Source: CAYTPI01 sp964439625
GTDB lineage: Bacteria; Chloroflexota; Anaerolineae; Aggregatilineales; UBA3940
Assembly: GCA_964439625.1 (NCBI GenBank)
Contig: CAYTPI010000005.1
Coordinates: 62,001 to 126,000, forward strand
Length of the DNA stretch: 64,000 nt
Reading direction: 5' to 3'
This document shows positions 8,886-18,166 of the stretch, one piece after another (positions within the stretch are counted from its first letter, which is position 1; every line of letters begins with the position of its first letter). The notes beneath the pieces are model-generated. The model did not search any database and had not been told where the DNA came from. It saw only the letters and a list, made by a program, of their open reading frames with translations. A program made the translations under genes and the position numbers.

Positions 8886-8901
8886 CGAATTCATTACCGA
8901 G

Positions 8902-8953
8902 ACAGCGAGGGACGGCCCAGCAGGCGGATGCCAGTAGGGCTGTCCCTCGCTGT
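8902..8953 (+). terminator. Long hairpin after the PHP-AlbA_2 gene
   Basis: The 17-base arms at 8902-8918 and 8937-8953 are complementary except for one G-U type pair and enclose an 18-base loop. The loop itself can form a small GGC/GCC stem. The sequence after it (ATTCCATTATTG) is T-rich but has no clean T-run. It lies 17 bases past the stop codon, so it probably ends or protects the transcript. Confidence 0.5.
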
Positions 8954-9011
8954 ATTCCATTATTGTTGATTTAATTCGCACGCGCTCGCTTGGCACTTAA
9001 AGGTGCTTCAT

Positions 9012-11246
9012 GTGTCTAAATTGATTCTGATTAATCGAAATATTTCAAAAGGGTTTGGATTTCGCTTACTGCTGCTTGTCCTGCTTGCTTTTGGATTCCG
9101 CCTAGCGGTTTATCTCGGTCGGATAGCGAACGACCCGACTATCCAACGGATGGCGAGTGCCAGCGATATGGCAATTTATATTGAACAAGCCCGACGTCTG
9201 CTTGCAGGCACTTGGCCGACAGGTGCCTTTGGTTACCAGCCTGGAAATAGTTTTTGGCTGGCCGGGTTGTTGACAATCACAGATGATAACCTCTACGGTG
9301 CCGTCGTTATCACGATGCTGCTGGGCGCGTTGAGCATTGTGTTAATAGTGTATGCAACAGCCGTGCTAAGTGCCTCATACCGGATTGGGTTGCTTGCTGG
9401 CGTGCTTCTTGCATTCCATCCTGTAACAGCTTTCTATGAGACGACACTTCTTATTGCCCCGGCTGCTGCCATATTTGCATCAGTCACGCTGCTATTTATG
9501 GCGCTGCTGCACCGAGACCAGCGTTGGTATTGGGCCGTTGCTGCTGGAATAGTAATCGGTATCTCAAGCTATTTCCGAACAACTATGGTAGCGCTTATCC
9601 CGGCTGCGATTGTGGCAATTTGGCTGGCCCCAACCTGTGAGATACTGCTTCGGAATTGGGCCAAACGACTGATCCTTTCCATTATTCTTGTTGTTAGTGT
9701 CGGCGCAGCGCTGGCTCCCGGAATTGCTTGGAACAGCTATCATTTAGAAGAGTTTAGTCTTCCAAATACTGTTGGCCCGTTAAACTTATATCGTGGAAAT
9801 AATCGCGATGCGACGGGCATCAATGCCAATTCACAGGCCTACTATATTGAACATAGCCGTGGACAAGATTGGACAGAGGCTTTTGTACAAGACGTTCGCG
9901 CTGAGCCTGACCGTTGGTTCGGCCTCCTACTGCGAAAGTTCAGCCTATTCTGGCGTGATGGCGAAATTCCAAATATGTTCAACTTCTACGAGAACGGGCT
10001 GGCATCCGCCTATTTGCTTCGACTCACGCCACTGGGATTTGGATTATTGGCATTTTTAGCATTTTTCGGCGTGATCCTAACATTACCTAAGCCACATCCC
10101 ATCTGGATTCCATTCACCTATACGCTGACATATTCTCTCCTAACCGCTCTAATTCTTGTTGTAGGGCGTTACAGAATTCCCGTTATCCCAGCGTTAGCTA
10201 TGGCGTCGGCGATGGCGATACAGGCCTTCTTCAGTCAAAAAAACCCAACAAAACTCAGTCTGAAGCTGTCAAGCGCAGTTGCAGTTGCTGTATGTGTTTT
10301 CTGGATTGGCAACATATTTCCGCGCCCACGCTTTCTGCCGTCTGCGCAGCTTCCGGAAGGCTACATTCCAACTGACTTAACCTTCGGTGACGATATAACG
10401 CTTCTCGGTTATCAACTGGAGTCAGACACCTTCTATGAAGATGATTGGATGATAGCTACCCTGATTTGGCAGGCTAGTGAGACACCAGACAAAGACTATA
10501 GTGTTTTCCTGCATCTCATCGAAGATGATGGCGACCGCGTCGGTATGAAAGACCTTGTTATCGGTACGGTATCTTACCCGAGTACGCCGACGACTCAATG
10601 GCAGCCGGGTACTGTATTTATGGAAGAGGTTGCCATTAACATTGGTGATGCGCGCCAAATTCCCGCTTCACCTACACTTTGGGTTGGCGTCTACGATAAG
10701 CAAACCCTTGTGCGCCTACCTATCTCTGACTCTGCTGGCAGCAACTTTGAAAACAACGCCGCGGCCCTTGGGGAATTCCGCGTTATTAGAGAGCAACTGC
10801 CTCCAGATACAGAACCGGTTGTACCAACAGATGTTGTCCTCGCGAATGCCGTCACGCTATATGGGTATACGCTTCAAAATGACGTATTATCTGCTGGTGA
10901 GGCAACTGAGTTGTCACTGTATTGGGACGTATCTGCCCAAATTCCCAATCAAGTTTCCATTCTGATTCATCTTGTCGATGAGGCTGGCCGTATTGTTGCT
11001 CAAGCTGATGGTGCACCACTAGGGGGACTCTTAAATTCTCTGCTTTGGCGCCCAGGTGATCGCTGGCAAGATGACCATATGATAACCGTGCCACCAGATG
11101 TTGTACCCGGCGAATACCTTCTGTTGATTGGTATGTATGACTGGCAGTCTGGCGAACGTCTGTCCATCACGCAGGATGGCGGCTTGCCCGCCTCTAACAA
11201 TACGCTTCAGCTCCAAACCATTTCTGTGACGGGAGACACCTCCTGA
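9012..11246 (+). CDS. GT39-like membrane glycosyltransferase with two C-terminal beta domains
   Basis: About 744 residues from GTG 9012, chosen because AAAGG at 8998-9002 is well placed for it. A GTG at 9003 would add three residues. The N-terminal 430 residues hold about ten membrane helices. Between the first and second lies the loop AIYIEQARRLLAGTWP, placed and patterned like the acidic catalytic loop of PMT/ArnT-type (GT39) transferases, and GNSFW follows. These enzymes move sugars from polyprenyl carriers. The C-terminal 300 residues form two related beta domains (ITLLGYQLE..., VTLYGYTLQ...), each with a W-x-PG motif (QWQPGT, LWRPGD). The stop overlaps a possible CTG start of the next gene. 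Confidence 0.7.
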   Translation: MSKLILINRNISKGFGFRLLLLVLLAFGFRLAVYLGRIANDPTIQRMASASDMAIYIEQARRLLAGTWPTGAFGYQPGNSFWLAGLLTITDDNLYGAVVITMLLGALSIVLIVYATAVLSASYRIGLLAGVLLAFHPVTAFYETTLLIAPAAAIFASVTLLFMALLHRDQRWYWAVAAGIVIGISSYFRTTMVALIPAAIVAIWLAPTCEILLRNWAKRLILSIILVVSVGAALAPGIAWNSYHLEEFSLPNTVGPLNLYRGNNRDATGINANSQAYYIEHSRGQDWTEAFVQDVRAEPDRWFGLLLRKFSLFWRDGEIPNMFNFYENGLASAYLLRLTPLGFGLLAFLAFFGVILTLPKPHPIWIPFTYTLTYSLLTALILVVGRYRIPVIPALAMASAMAIQAFFSQKNPTKLSLKLSSAVAVAVCVFWIGNIFPRPRFLPSAQLPEGYIPTDLTFGDDITLLGYQLESDTFYEDDWMIATLIWQASETPDKDYSVFLHLIEDDGDRVGMKDLVIGTVSYPSTPTTQWQPGTVFMEEVAINIGDARQIPASPTLWVGVYDKQTLVRLPISDSAGSNFENNAAALGEFRVIREQLPPDTEPVVPTDVVLANAVTLYGYTLQNDVLSAGEATELSLYWDVSAQIPNQVSILIHLVDEAGRIVAQADGAPLGGLLNSLLWRPGDRWQDDHMITVPPDVVPGEYLLLIGMYDWQSGERLSITQDGGLPASNNTLQLQTISVTGDTS

Positions 11247-11281
11247 TAGCCCGTTTCTTTAAGCTGGAAGAGAATCGAGAC

Positions 11282-13225
11282 TTGGCTGCTGTGCTCGCTA
11301 TTATGTTAGTAGCCGCGTTTTTGCGTCTCGCATGGCCGGGCATTGCCGAATTCAAATTCGATGAAGCGACGGTTGTGCGGAGTGCGCTGCTCTTCACGCG
11401 TGAAGTCGATATCCCATCAGGTTTTCCATCCTCCATTGCTGGTGTGGCGCAGCCACCATTTATGGCGTTTTTGTTGTCGCCGCCTTTTGCTATATCGCGT
11501 AATCCGGCAGTTGGTGTATTCTACCTCGGCCTACTCAGCACGGTTACGGTCTACCTGAGTTATGTTCTAGCCAAATTACTGTTTGATCTACGAATTGGTA
11601 TCTTATCGGCCTCCTTTTTTGCCCTAGCGCCTTGGGTTGTCTTTTATACCCGTAAACTTTGGGCGCAGAATGTGCCACTGCTTACAGTCATTATGATGCT
11701 AAGTTTGGTTGCCGTTATCCGCTCGCAGCGTCGTCGTTGGATCATTGTAACCATGCTCGCACTTGGGGCATTAATAGGCTTGTACTTAGGCAATATTGTC
11801 TTGGTTGCTGTCGTGGGTGTTATTTTATTGATTCATGCGCCGAACTTAATTGGAGAGCGCTTTCGTGAACTCGTTCTTTGGGCGGTAGCCGGATTGGCAA
11901 TTGCTACTGTCTTTCTTTTACCATATTTAATCAATTCTATTCCCACTATTCTGGCGACAGTAACTGGTGTCAGTGGCGTGGAAGGGGGAGGCTTTCTGTT
12001 TTTCCGCCGCTTGACGGAACTTGCCAGATCGGCAACAGGATATCAGTTTCATGCGCTAGTTGGAGAACAGTTTCCCGAATTCTACGATTTCCTCCCTGTT
12101 GGAGACTTGTCCATTTTTGACTTGGCTGCCACATGGCTGATCCGCTTGGGTATGGCGTATGTTCTCGTTCGGTCACTGGTCGAGTCAATCATGATGCGTC
12201 AACTAAGTACATCCTACGTCATACTGGCTGTCTGGCTGACGGTACCCCTTGTTGCTTGGTCTCTCTCTGGATTAGACCCACAACCGCATCGTTACATTAT
12301 GGTTTACCCAGCCCAGCATATAGCTATGGCGGTACTCATCATTGACTTGATCGATTGGCTCTCCACCCAGCGGCAGTCTCTGCGCCCGGTACTATACACT
12401 GGTGTGGCGCTTTGGGTAACAGTACTCGGCGCTTGGCAAGTAATGGCGTATGTCGGTATGATGCGCTTCATCGATGAGGGTAACGCCCGGAGTGGTGGGT
12501 TTGATGTGCCTGCAAGAGTCGTTTGGGAAACAGCAGTCCAAGCGCGTGACCTAGCTGAAGATCAAGCTCTGCCGATTATCGTTTATAGTGATGGCGACGA
12601 TCCTTTGACGGAAGGTGATGCTGCTGTCTGGACCTCTGTTCTGGGAGACCAAGCGTTGCATCTGGTAGATGGCGACTCGTTGACGGTGATGCCTGCCAGC
12701 GGTGACTATGTTGAGTTGACCAAGAACAACGACCGAACGTTTACCGTTGAACAGCGTACTGCCGAGCGTGTGGATGCGGAGACCGAAATTGTGCGGTTTG
12801 TCAATGGCATCGACCTTTTAGAAGTTGAGGTTCCCGCTGGTAGGATACAACCCGGTGAAAACCTTGATCTAAGCCTTACTTGGCAAGTGTGGGGTATCCC
12901 GCCGACTACCGAAAACTATTCGTTCACAGTACAGTTATTTACTGACGATGGCATCCGTTGGGGCCAATATGATCGTCAATTTATGCGAACAGAATACTGG
13001 CAACCATCTGATATTATTATGACAGAAGTTCCTTTGACAGTTAGTGCAGATGCGCCTCTTTTGGATGGACAAACCGACAGTGGGCGCTTCTACCAGCTAG
13101 TAATAGCGATGTATGTATTTCAGCCGGGAGAATTAGGCCCTGGTGTAGATGTTCGCGACCAAGATGGCAACATTATCGGAACCTTCTTAATCCGTCCTTA
13201 CACATCGTTTCAGGACGCCAATTAG
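11282..13225 (+). CDS. Second GT39-like membrane protein with a C-terminal beta domain
   Basis: 647 residues from TTG 11282. The frame is open further upstream. A CTG at 11243, overlapping the previous stop as CTGA with GGGAG seven bases before it, may be the true start and would add 13 residues (LIARFFKLEEN...). There are about ten membrane helices in the first 400 residues. After helix one comes AEFKFDEATVVRSAL, the acidic loop expected in GT39-type transferases, then APWVVFYTRKLW. The C-terminal 200 residues carry one copy of the beta domain found twice in the preceding protein (LDLSLTWQVWG, EYWQPSD). The pair is probably one operon decorating surface glycans or proteins. Confidence 0.7.
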   Translation: MAAVLAIMLVAAFLRLAWPGIAEFKFDEATVVRSALLFTREVDIPSGFPSSIAGVAQPPFMAFLLSPPFAISRNPAVGVFYLGLLSTVTVYLSYVLAKLLFDLRIGILSASFFALAPWVVFYTRKLWAQNVPLLTVIMMLSLVAVIRSQRRRWIIVTMLALGALIGLYLGNIVLVAVVGVILLIHAPNLIGERFRELVLWAVAGLAIATVFLLPYLINSIPTILATVTGVSGVEGGGFLFFRRLTELARSATGYQFHALVGEQFPEFYDFLPVGDLSIFDLAATWLIRLGMAYVLVRSLVESIMMRQLSTSYVILAVWLTVPLVAWSLSGLDPQPHRYIMVYPAQHIAMAVLIIDLIDWLSTQRQSLRPVLYTGVALWVTVLGAWQVMAYVGMMRFIDEGNARSGGFDVPARVVWETAVQARDLAEDQALPIIVYSDGDDPLTEGDAAVWTSVLGDQALHLVDGDSLTVMPASGDYVELTKNNDRTFTVEQRTAERVDAETEIVRFVNGIDLLEVEVPAGRIQPGENLDLSLTWQVWGIPPTTENYSFTVQLFTDDGIRWGQYDRQFMRTEYWQPSDIIMTEVPLTVSADAPLLDGQTDSGRFYQLVIAMYVFQPGELGPGVDVRDQDGNIIGTFLIRPYTSFQDAN

Positions 13226-13710
13226 CGAATCAGGTGCAGGTAATCCTGTTCAATTGTTTCAGCGCCCATTTGGTGAATCATATAAAGAATTTGGGCACGG
13301 TGGTCTGTCCCATGGTTAACTAAGTGCATTAGTATCTTCCCGCGGTGTATTTGATACGCTGTGCCCTTTGTATTTCGGTACGTCAGTATCTCGTTTGCAA
13401 CGTTATCATCAAGCATTGTTACGTACGCCGTAACTTGCTTCTCAATCTTATCCCACTTTGCGCGGATTGCGCTCCGTGTTGGGTAGGACTGTGGGGTAGG
13501 TAAAATCGCTGGTGAAATACCATCTCGAAGCCTCGTCAGCCAGACTTCTTCCGCACCCATCACATGAACAATTTGCCCATGGACGGATTTCCAAGCGTAG
13601 TCAAATTCTTGGATGAATTGTGCGTCACTGAGTTTTTCCACACACGCCCAAACCTGACGATGTGCCCAGTAGTTATATTGAAACATCTCAGTGAGCACGT
13701 CGGGGTGCAT
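13222..13710 (-). CDS. DinB-family four-helix metalloprotein
   Basis: 162 residues from ATG 13710 (MHPDVLTEMFQYNYWAHRQV), preceded by AAGGA. The longer frame to 13803 lacks a ribosome site and runs against the neighbouring gene. The DinB/YfiT-type helical bundle shows its usual landmarks: NYWAHRQVW in helix one, His in HGQIVHVMGAEEVW, and the paired histidines in LVNHGTDHRAQIL, which together bind a divalent metal. Many members are thiol-dependent transferases, but the substrate here is unknown. It is divergent from the DUF1232-type gene and its stop overlaps the end of the plus-strand GT39-like gene by four bases. Confidence 0.85.
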   Translation of the reverse strand: MHPDVLTEMFQYNYWAHRQVWACVEKLSDAQFIQEFDYAWKSVHGQIVHVMGAEEVWLTRLRDGISPAILPTPQSYPTRSAIRAKWDKIEKQVTAYVTMLDDNVANEILTYRNTKGTAYQIHRGKILMHLVNHGTDHRAQILYMIHQMGAETIEQDYLHLIR

Positions 13711-13814
13711 AGGGTCTTTGTCCTTCTGGTTTATTTGATAAAGAATATGCCGCTGCAACGATCTACTGCTGTGCTCCGTAAATATAAAAGAACACGATAT
13801 CATGAGAGTAACCT

Positions 13815-14612
13815 ATGACTGAAAACCCTGAAAATAAAAATACCCCCAACCCCTATGCTTGGGGGGCAGAGCCGATCCGCGGTCTAAACTATGACTACCT
13901 AGAGATTGATAAACCGCCGGAATCAGCTCCGCAGCCTGTTATGCCGGAGACGCGCAATATTGAATATAGTTCAGAGCGCACGCAAGATTTTTACCAGCGT
14001 ACCCGTGCTAAAATTGTGAATTGGGCGCAAAATGCTGGGGCAGGTAAAGACGTTACAAACTATATTTTGATTGTGCCAGACATTGTAGCCTTGATGGCCC
14101 GACTTATGCAGGATCCTCGAGTGGCTGCCAGCATCAAAGCTGAGATCGCAGCTGCGTCTGCTTATATCGTTATTCCTGTTGACTTGATGCCAGAAGCTAT
14201 TATGGGGCCAGCTGGCTTGATCGACGATGCAATCGTAGGTATGTTTGCATTAAACCGGCTTGTCAAGGCAATGGGCACCGTCGGCGAGGACATTCTGCGG
14301 CAGTACTGGGATGGTGATGAAGATGTTGTTCTTGTGATGAATCGCTTGCTAGAAAATGCCGATCAATTTGTTACTGGCAAAGTCTGGAACGGTATTAAGA
14401 CGTTTATGTCTAATATTGCGCAAAATGCAGCCAACTCACCACGCAGTTCGGGGCCTATTATAGAAGGCTCGGCTCGGCCTATTTTGCCAAACAGTGGAGA
14501 CGTTAATACCAATAGAGGTTGGCAGCAAAGTAGTGCTGAAGATAAGCCAGGAACGAGTTCATCTGGAACAAGTTCGCAGCCGAGGGGTTCTGGCCCACAA
14601 TATGATCGTTAA
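13815..14612 (+). CDS. DUF1232 (YkvA-like) protein with disordered ends
   Basis: 265 residues from ATG 13815. The middle (about 85-150) has the DUF1232 pattern: AYIVIPVDLMPEA followed by AGLIDDAIVGMFAL, a short membrane-associated helical hairpin of unknown function. The first 60 residues are Pro- and Asn-rich, and the last 60 are Ser-, Gly- and Thr-rich, so both ends are probably disordered. It is divergent from the DinB-family gene and convergent with the hydrolase gene ending at 14619, only six bases away. Confidence 0.75.
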   Translation: MTENPENKNTPNPYAWGAEPIRGLNYDYLEIDKPPESAPQPVMPETRNIEYSSERTQDFYQRTRAKIVNWAQNAGAGKDVTNYILIVPDIVALMARLMQDPRVAASIKAEIAAASAYIVIPVDLMPEAIMGPAGLIDDAIVGMFALNRLVKAMGTVGEDILRQYWDGDEDVVLVMNRLLENADQFVTGKVWNGIKTFMSNIAQNAANSPRSSGPIIEGSARPILPNSGDVNTNRGWQQSSAEDKPGTSSSGTSSQPRGSGPQYDR

Positions 14613-14618
14613 ATGGGC

Positions 14619-15509
14619 TTAAAACGCCTCAGCAAAGAATGCGGTAAGGCGTTCTTCATACTCACCAGGTGCAGCGTACTGGTAACCGCCGTGCCCTGCA
14701 CCCGGAACAATCCAAAGTTCAGTTGGCTCGCCAGCCGCTTCTAGTAATGCTTGGCTGACTCTTGGCGGTTCGAACTCTCCAAATATGAAGAATATTGCTC
14801 TCGGGCTAACATCGCCTACTTCGGCGTAGGGACGCATCTCGTCTGCTTCAACGTCAAGCCGAGCTTGCACCATCCAATAGATTGTTTGGCGATAGATACG
14901 TTCGAGAGGGTTATGCGGTGGCGGGTCGCCTAGCACATCACTACGAAAGTCATCAAGTGCCCCCTGAATAATCACCGCTTCTATGCGATCATCGCGGGCT
15001 GCCGCCAGCATAAGCGCCGTGCCGCCTGCAGAAAACCCCAGGCCGCCAATTTTTTCAACGTTTTCGCGCTCGGTGAGGTAATCAACAGCCCCTAGCATGT
15101 CGTTTGCCTCCAAAATACCCAGCCCCGATGGTATGTCTGTTTCACTACAGCTCCGGTGTTCTGCTAAAAAAATGCTATAGCCTGCATCGTAAAGGATTTG
15201 AGCGTCAGGTAGGGCAGCTTGCGTGTTGCTCCCGTAACCCGGCTGTACAATGATCACAGTCTCAGGTTGGGTTGTCCCTCTGATGAACCATCCCCGTAGT
15301 GTTATCTCATCACGGGACTCAAACACTACTTCCTCAGAATCTGTTTCAGGTAAAGTTGCCAAGGTGCCACTGCAAGGAACATGAACCAACCAAGATGTGT
15401 GAATCCAGGCCAAGATGAAGTTGACGAAGAGCAGCCCAACCGCAAATGCAAGCACTGCAAAACCCGTTAGACGAGCCACACGCTTAAAATTAACTGTGGG
15501 CGCTACCAT
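14619..15509 (-). CDS. Membrane-anchored alpha/beta hydrolase
   Basis: 296 residues from ATG 15509. The longer frame to 15590 lies inside the upstream gene, while ATG 15509 has AGAGGT upstream and starts 20 bases before that gene stops. One N-terminal membrane helix is followed by an extracytoplasmic hydrolase domain. This has an oxyanion loop in IIVQPGYGSNTQ, nucleophile Ser in GLGFSAGGTAL, a probable acid in FIFGEFEPPR and a His in GAGHGGY. It most likely cleaves an ester or peptide-like bond outside the cell. A similar protein is encoded at 33644-34558. It is the last gene of the long minus-strand run. Confidence 0.8.
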   Translation of the reverse strand: MVAPTVNFKRVARLTGFAVLAFAVGLLFVNFILAWIHTSWLVHVPCSGTLATLPETDSEEVVFESRDEITLRGWFIRGTTQPETVIIVQPGYGSNTQAALPDAQILYDAGYSIFLAEHRSCSETDIPSGLGILEANDMLGAVDYLTERENVEKIGGLGFSAGGTALMLAAARDDRIEAVIIQGALDDFRSDVLGDPPPHNPLERIYRQTIYWMVQARLDVEADEMRPYAEVGDVSPRAIFFIFGEFEPPRVSQALLEAAGEPTELWIVPGAGHGGYQYAAPGEYEERLTAFFAEAF

Positions 15510-16770
15510 AGGGGAAGTACCTCTGTGTGATGTGTTTGAGCCATTGTGTCGCCGGGAAGAGATCGCGGGCAAATTCGAGGCATAACGCAATAGTTATCAA
15601 CGTGCGAATGATTATAACTAAGGCCAGAAAGGTTGGCGTGTCACCGAGCAGCACAAATGCGACGGGCCACTCTAGAATCGTCAAAATACTTATTCCCAAA
15701 CCATAGAGTAGCCCACGCCAGCCAGGTAGTAGAATCAGTGCAAAGGCAGTCAAAAAGATAGACCACTGCGGACTGTAACCCCGACTATAAAGTAGAAAAA
15801 TGCCAAACGTAATGGCAGTAAATGCCACCTGACTCCGTGGCTGCTTCCAGTCGATAGCACGCGTCCAGAGAAACAGTCCTATTGCGGCAAATATAAGGGT
15901 GATCAACCACCAAGGCAGCGTAGATGGCTCAGATGTAGCGAGTGCAGTAGTCGGGTCTGTTCGCTGGTCAAGCGGGGCGACAACACCGTATGAAGTGCTA
16001 CCTTCCAGCAGGGCCCAGACTGTCTCCCATGAGCTGCGCGACTGCAATGTCCGAAAGAACGCTAACATATATTGCGGCGCTAGGAGTAAGAATGGAACAA
16101 GAATCGCAGCGATACTCAGGATTGTTGCACCTGTCAGCTTAGCTAAATCAGAGAGTCGTCCTCGAAACTGTTGTACTGCCGCGGGGAGAATCATTATTGG
16201 GAATAACTTGACTCCGAACCCTATGCCCGCCCCCAAGCCACCGATAATTGGACGGTTTGATACCATGCCATAGATTGCCATAATCATGAAAAACAGCACG
16301 AGGTTATCAAACCAGCCGAGGAACACAAACAGGGGCGTAAATAGAAGAGAATAGAACGTCGCACTTTCGACTGCTGTGCGTTCTGAATAGCCAAGGTGGA
16401 GCCCGACAGCATAGATCAGCCAGAGGGTGCCAGCCTCGAACGGAATCATCAACCAGCGCATGGCGTTATTAAACCAAAACAGTGACGTATCAGGACTTGA
16501 AACAGCATCGCTGATGAACTGGGATACGACCAACAACCATGGAAATATAGGCGGATACTCCATCCAAAAATTAATGAAGGGTAATAAACCCTGTGACGCC
16601 ATATTGCCGATTTCAACGTAAAAGAATTGGTCAGGGGCACTGGCAAGCAAATAGCCGCCGGGTCGTAAAAAGGCGACTGCGCCAATTAAAAAGACAGTAC
16701 GCAGCAGCACAAGTTGTAAGATGCTGCGGTGTTTTACATACCACAAGTTGTTCGCATGCTGATGGTTCAT
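15490..16770 (-). CDS. GT87/DUF2029-like membrane glycosyltransferase
   Basis: 426 residues with about ten membrane helices. After the first helix it has DQFFYVEIGNMASQGLLP and INFWMEYPPIFPWLL. The E-Y-P-P signature is typical of GT87-type polyprenyl-dependent mannosyltransferases (DUF2029). Such enzymes add sugars to lipids or glycans on the outer face of the membrane. It lies five bases downstream of tatC and overlaps the hydrolase gene, so it looks cotranscribed with the Tat genes. The exact sugar donor cannot be deduced. Confidence 0.7.
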   Translation of the reverse strand: MNHQHANNLWYVKHRSILQLVLLRTVFLIGAVAFLRPGGYLLASAPDQFFYVEIGNMASQGLLPFINFWMEYPPIFPWLLVVSQFISDAVSSPDTSLFWFNNAMRWLMIPFEAGTLWLIYAVGLHLGYSERTAVESATFYSLLFTPLFVFLGWFDNLVLFFMIMAIYGMVSNRPIIGGLGAGIGFGVKLFPIMILPAAVQQFRGRLSDLAKLTGATILSIAAILVPFLLLAPQYMLAFFRTLQSRSSWETVWALLEGSTSYGVVAPLDQRTDPTTALATSEPSTLPWWLITLIFAAIGLFLWTRAIDWKQPRSQVAFTAITFGIFLLYSRGYSPQWSIFLTAFALILLPGWRGLLYGLGISILTILEWPVAFVLLGDTPTFLALVIIIRTLITIALCLEFARDLFPATQWLKHITQRYFPYGSAHS

Positions 16771-16775
16771 AGTGA

Positions 16776-17639
16776 CTAGGCAAATAATGTCAGAACGATG
16801 CTTAGGCCGTACAGTAAAACTAACGGTGCAGCAACAATCGACATGTTGAATGGATCAGGGGTGGGGGTGATGACAGCTGCTAAAACAGTGATTAAAACGA
16901 AAGCAATTCGCCAATTTTTGAGCAACATCTTGGTGCTAACTACACCGACTTTGGCTAGTCCGAATAGAATTAGAGGCATTTCGAAACTCAGGCCAACAAA
17001 TAGCAAGATAGTCGTAATGAACGATACATAATCGTCAAGTGTTGGTTGCGCATTGATGTCCAAGAAGCCCACAAGGAATGGTACAGCGACCGGCAGCATT
17101 ACAAAGTAGGCAAAGCTAACCCCGCTGATGAACAGTAGCGTTGCGAACGGGAACAGTAGATAGAATGTGCGTCGCTCACTTTGCTTTAGGCCCGCCGCAA
17201 TGAATATCCATAACTGTGCGATTACAAATGGCGAGGCCAAAATGATGCCGCTGACCAGTGCTACCCGGAAGAATACACCGACACTTTCTGTCACCCGGAT
17301 GACTAACAGTCTATCAAGCCCACCGATTGGCTCAGCAAGTACGAATAGTATCTGCTCTGAAATAGCAGCCGCCAAGACTGTACCAACACCAATTGCCACC
17401 AACGACCTAATTACCCGCTGCCGCAGTTCAATCAGATGCGGCATAATTGACGAAGGGTCTTCAAAAAGCGCTCCTAATCCTTCCTCTGCTTCAGCGGTTT
17501 CCTCCGCTTCTATAATCAACCGACGATTTTGAATCAAGGCAATAAAAGATGCCGCAAAACTGACAACTAAGGCTGCAACCACTACGCTTAATTCAGTTGA
17601 GAAAGGCAGGATGGGTAACCAGTCGAGAAAATCAGGCAT
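16776..17639 (-). CDS. tatC: Sec-independent translocase subunit TatC
   Basis: 287 residues. The TatC core begins around residue 65 with HLIELRQRVIRSL, a clear family landmark, and continues through six membrane helices with GLKQSERR, LSFEMPL and VITPTPDPFN near the end. TatC recognises the twin-arginine signal of folded exported proteins. The first 60 residues are unusual: they contain an extra hydrophobic segment (about 15-38) and an acidic stretch (EETAEAEEG) before the core. It overlaps the upstream tatA/B gene by eight bases, as expected for a Tat operon. Confidence 0.93.
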   Translation of the reverse strand: MPDFLDWLPILPFSTELSVVVAALVVSFAASFIALIQNRRLIIEAEETAEAEEGLGALFEDPSSIMPHLIELRQRVIRSLVAIGVGTVLAAAISEQILFVLAEPIGGLDRLLVIRVTESVGVFFRVALVSGIILASPFVIAQLWIFIAAGLKQSERRTFYLLFPFATLLFISGVSFAYFVMLPVAVPFLVGFLDINAQPTLDDYVSFITTILLFVGLSFEMPLILFGLAKVGVVSTKMLLKNWRIAFVLITVLAAVITPTPDPFNMSIVAAPLVLLYGLSIVLTLFA

Positions 17640-18156
17640 TTATATCCTCATCTTCTACGTTTCGTGGTGAAGTATGTTCAGGGTCGTTGAGGTCATCTGT
17701 CTGTGCAGCAGGTTCATCTGGTACATTCTCTGATGCGTCGCTCTCAAAGAAAACGGTGCCAGCGGATGCATTGGCAATGCCCCAAGGGTCGGTTATTGAG
17801 TCCATCTTATCGATAGCCTCAGTCTCAGATGCGCTGTGGTTGGTTTTACTAGGCTTGCGATCTAAGCGTGAACTACGTTTTATATCCCGGCTCACATCAT
17901 CAATATCATCAATAACGTTGCGAATCTCAGATTGCGCTTCTTCGATCTCTGCCAGCCGCACGAGGGTGCGGGGTAGGTCGCGGATCGCCTCTGTGATGTC
18001 GTTGAATTCGTGCCACCACTGGGAACGGATAACAGTTCTAATAAATTTTCCGGTCTGCAAAGCTACTTCGCGAGAGCGAGTCGGGCCAATTACGACGAAT
18101 CCGATTAGCAGTAAAATAACCAGCTCTGGCAAACCAACACCACATATGGTTTCCAT
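17632..18156 (-). CDS. Twin-arginine translocase TatA/TatB-type protein
   Basis: 174 residues. One N-terminal membrane helix with GLPELVILLLIGFVVIGP, the TatA/TatB hallmark in which a glutamate starts the helix. An amphipathic helix (about 25-45) follows, then a long acidic, Ser-rich tail that is probably disordered. Together with TatC it forms the export channel for folded proteins. Length and tail suggest a TatB-like protein, but Gram-positive-type systems use one protein for both roles, so I leave the symbol open. It is ten bases after nusB and overlaps tatC. Confidence 0.88.
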   Translation of the reverse strand: METICGVGLPELVILLLIGFVVIGPTRSREVALQTGKFIRTVIRSQWWHEFNDITEAIRDLPRTLVRLAEIEEAQSEIRNVIDDIDDVSRDIKRSSRLDRKPSKTNHSASETEAIDKMDSITDPWGIANASAGTVFFESDASENVPDEPAAQTDDLNDPEHTSPRNVEDEDINA

Positions 18157-18166
18157 TAGTGACTAA

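Noticed and set aside
15899..16273. Plus-strand open frame of 124 codons
   Set aside because: It is antisense to the GT87-like gene and lacks any protein pattern.
17597..18166. Plus-strand open frame of 189 codons, Ser-rich
   Set aside because: It is antisense to the tatA/B gene, whose identity is certain, so this is a shadow frame.
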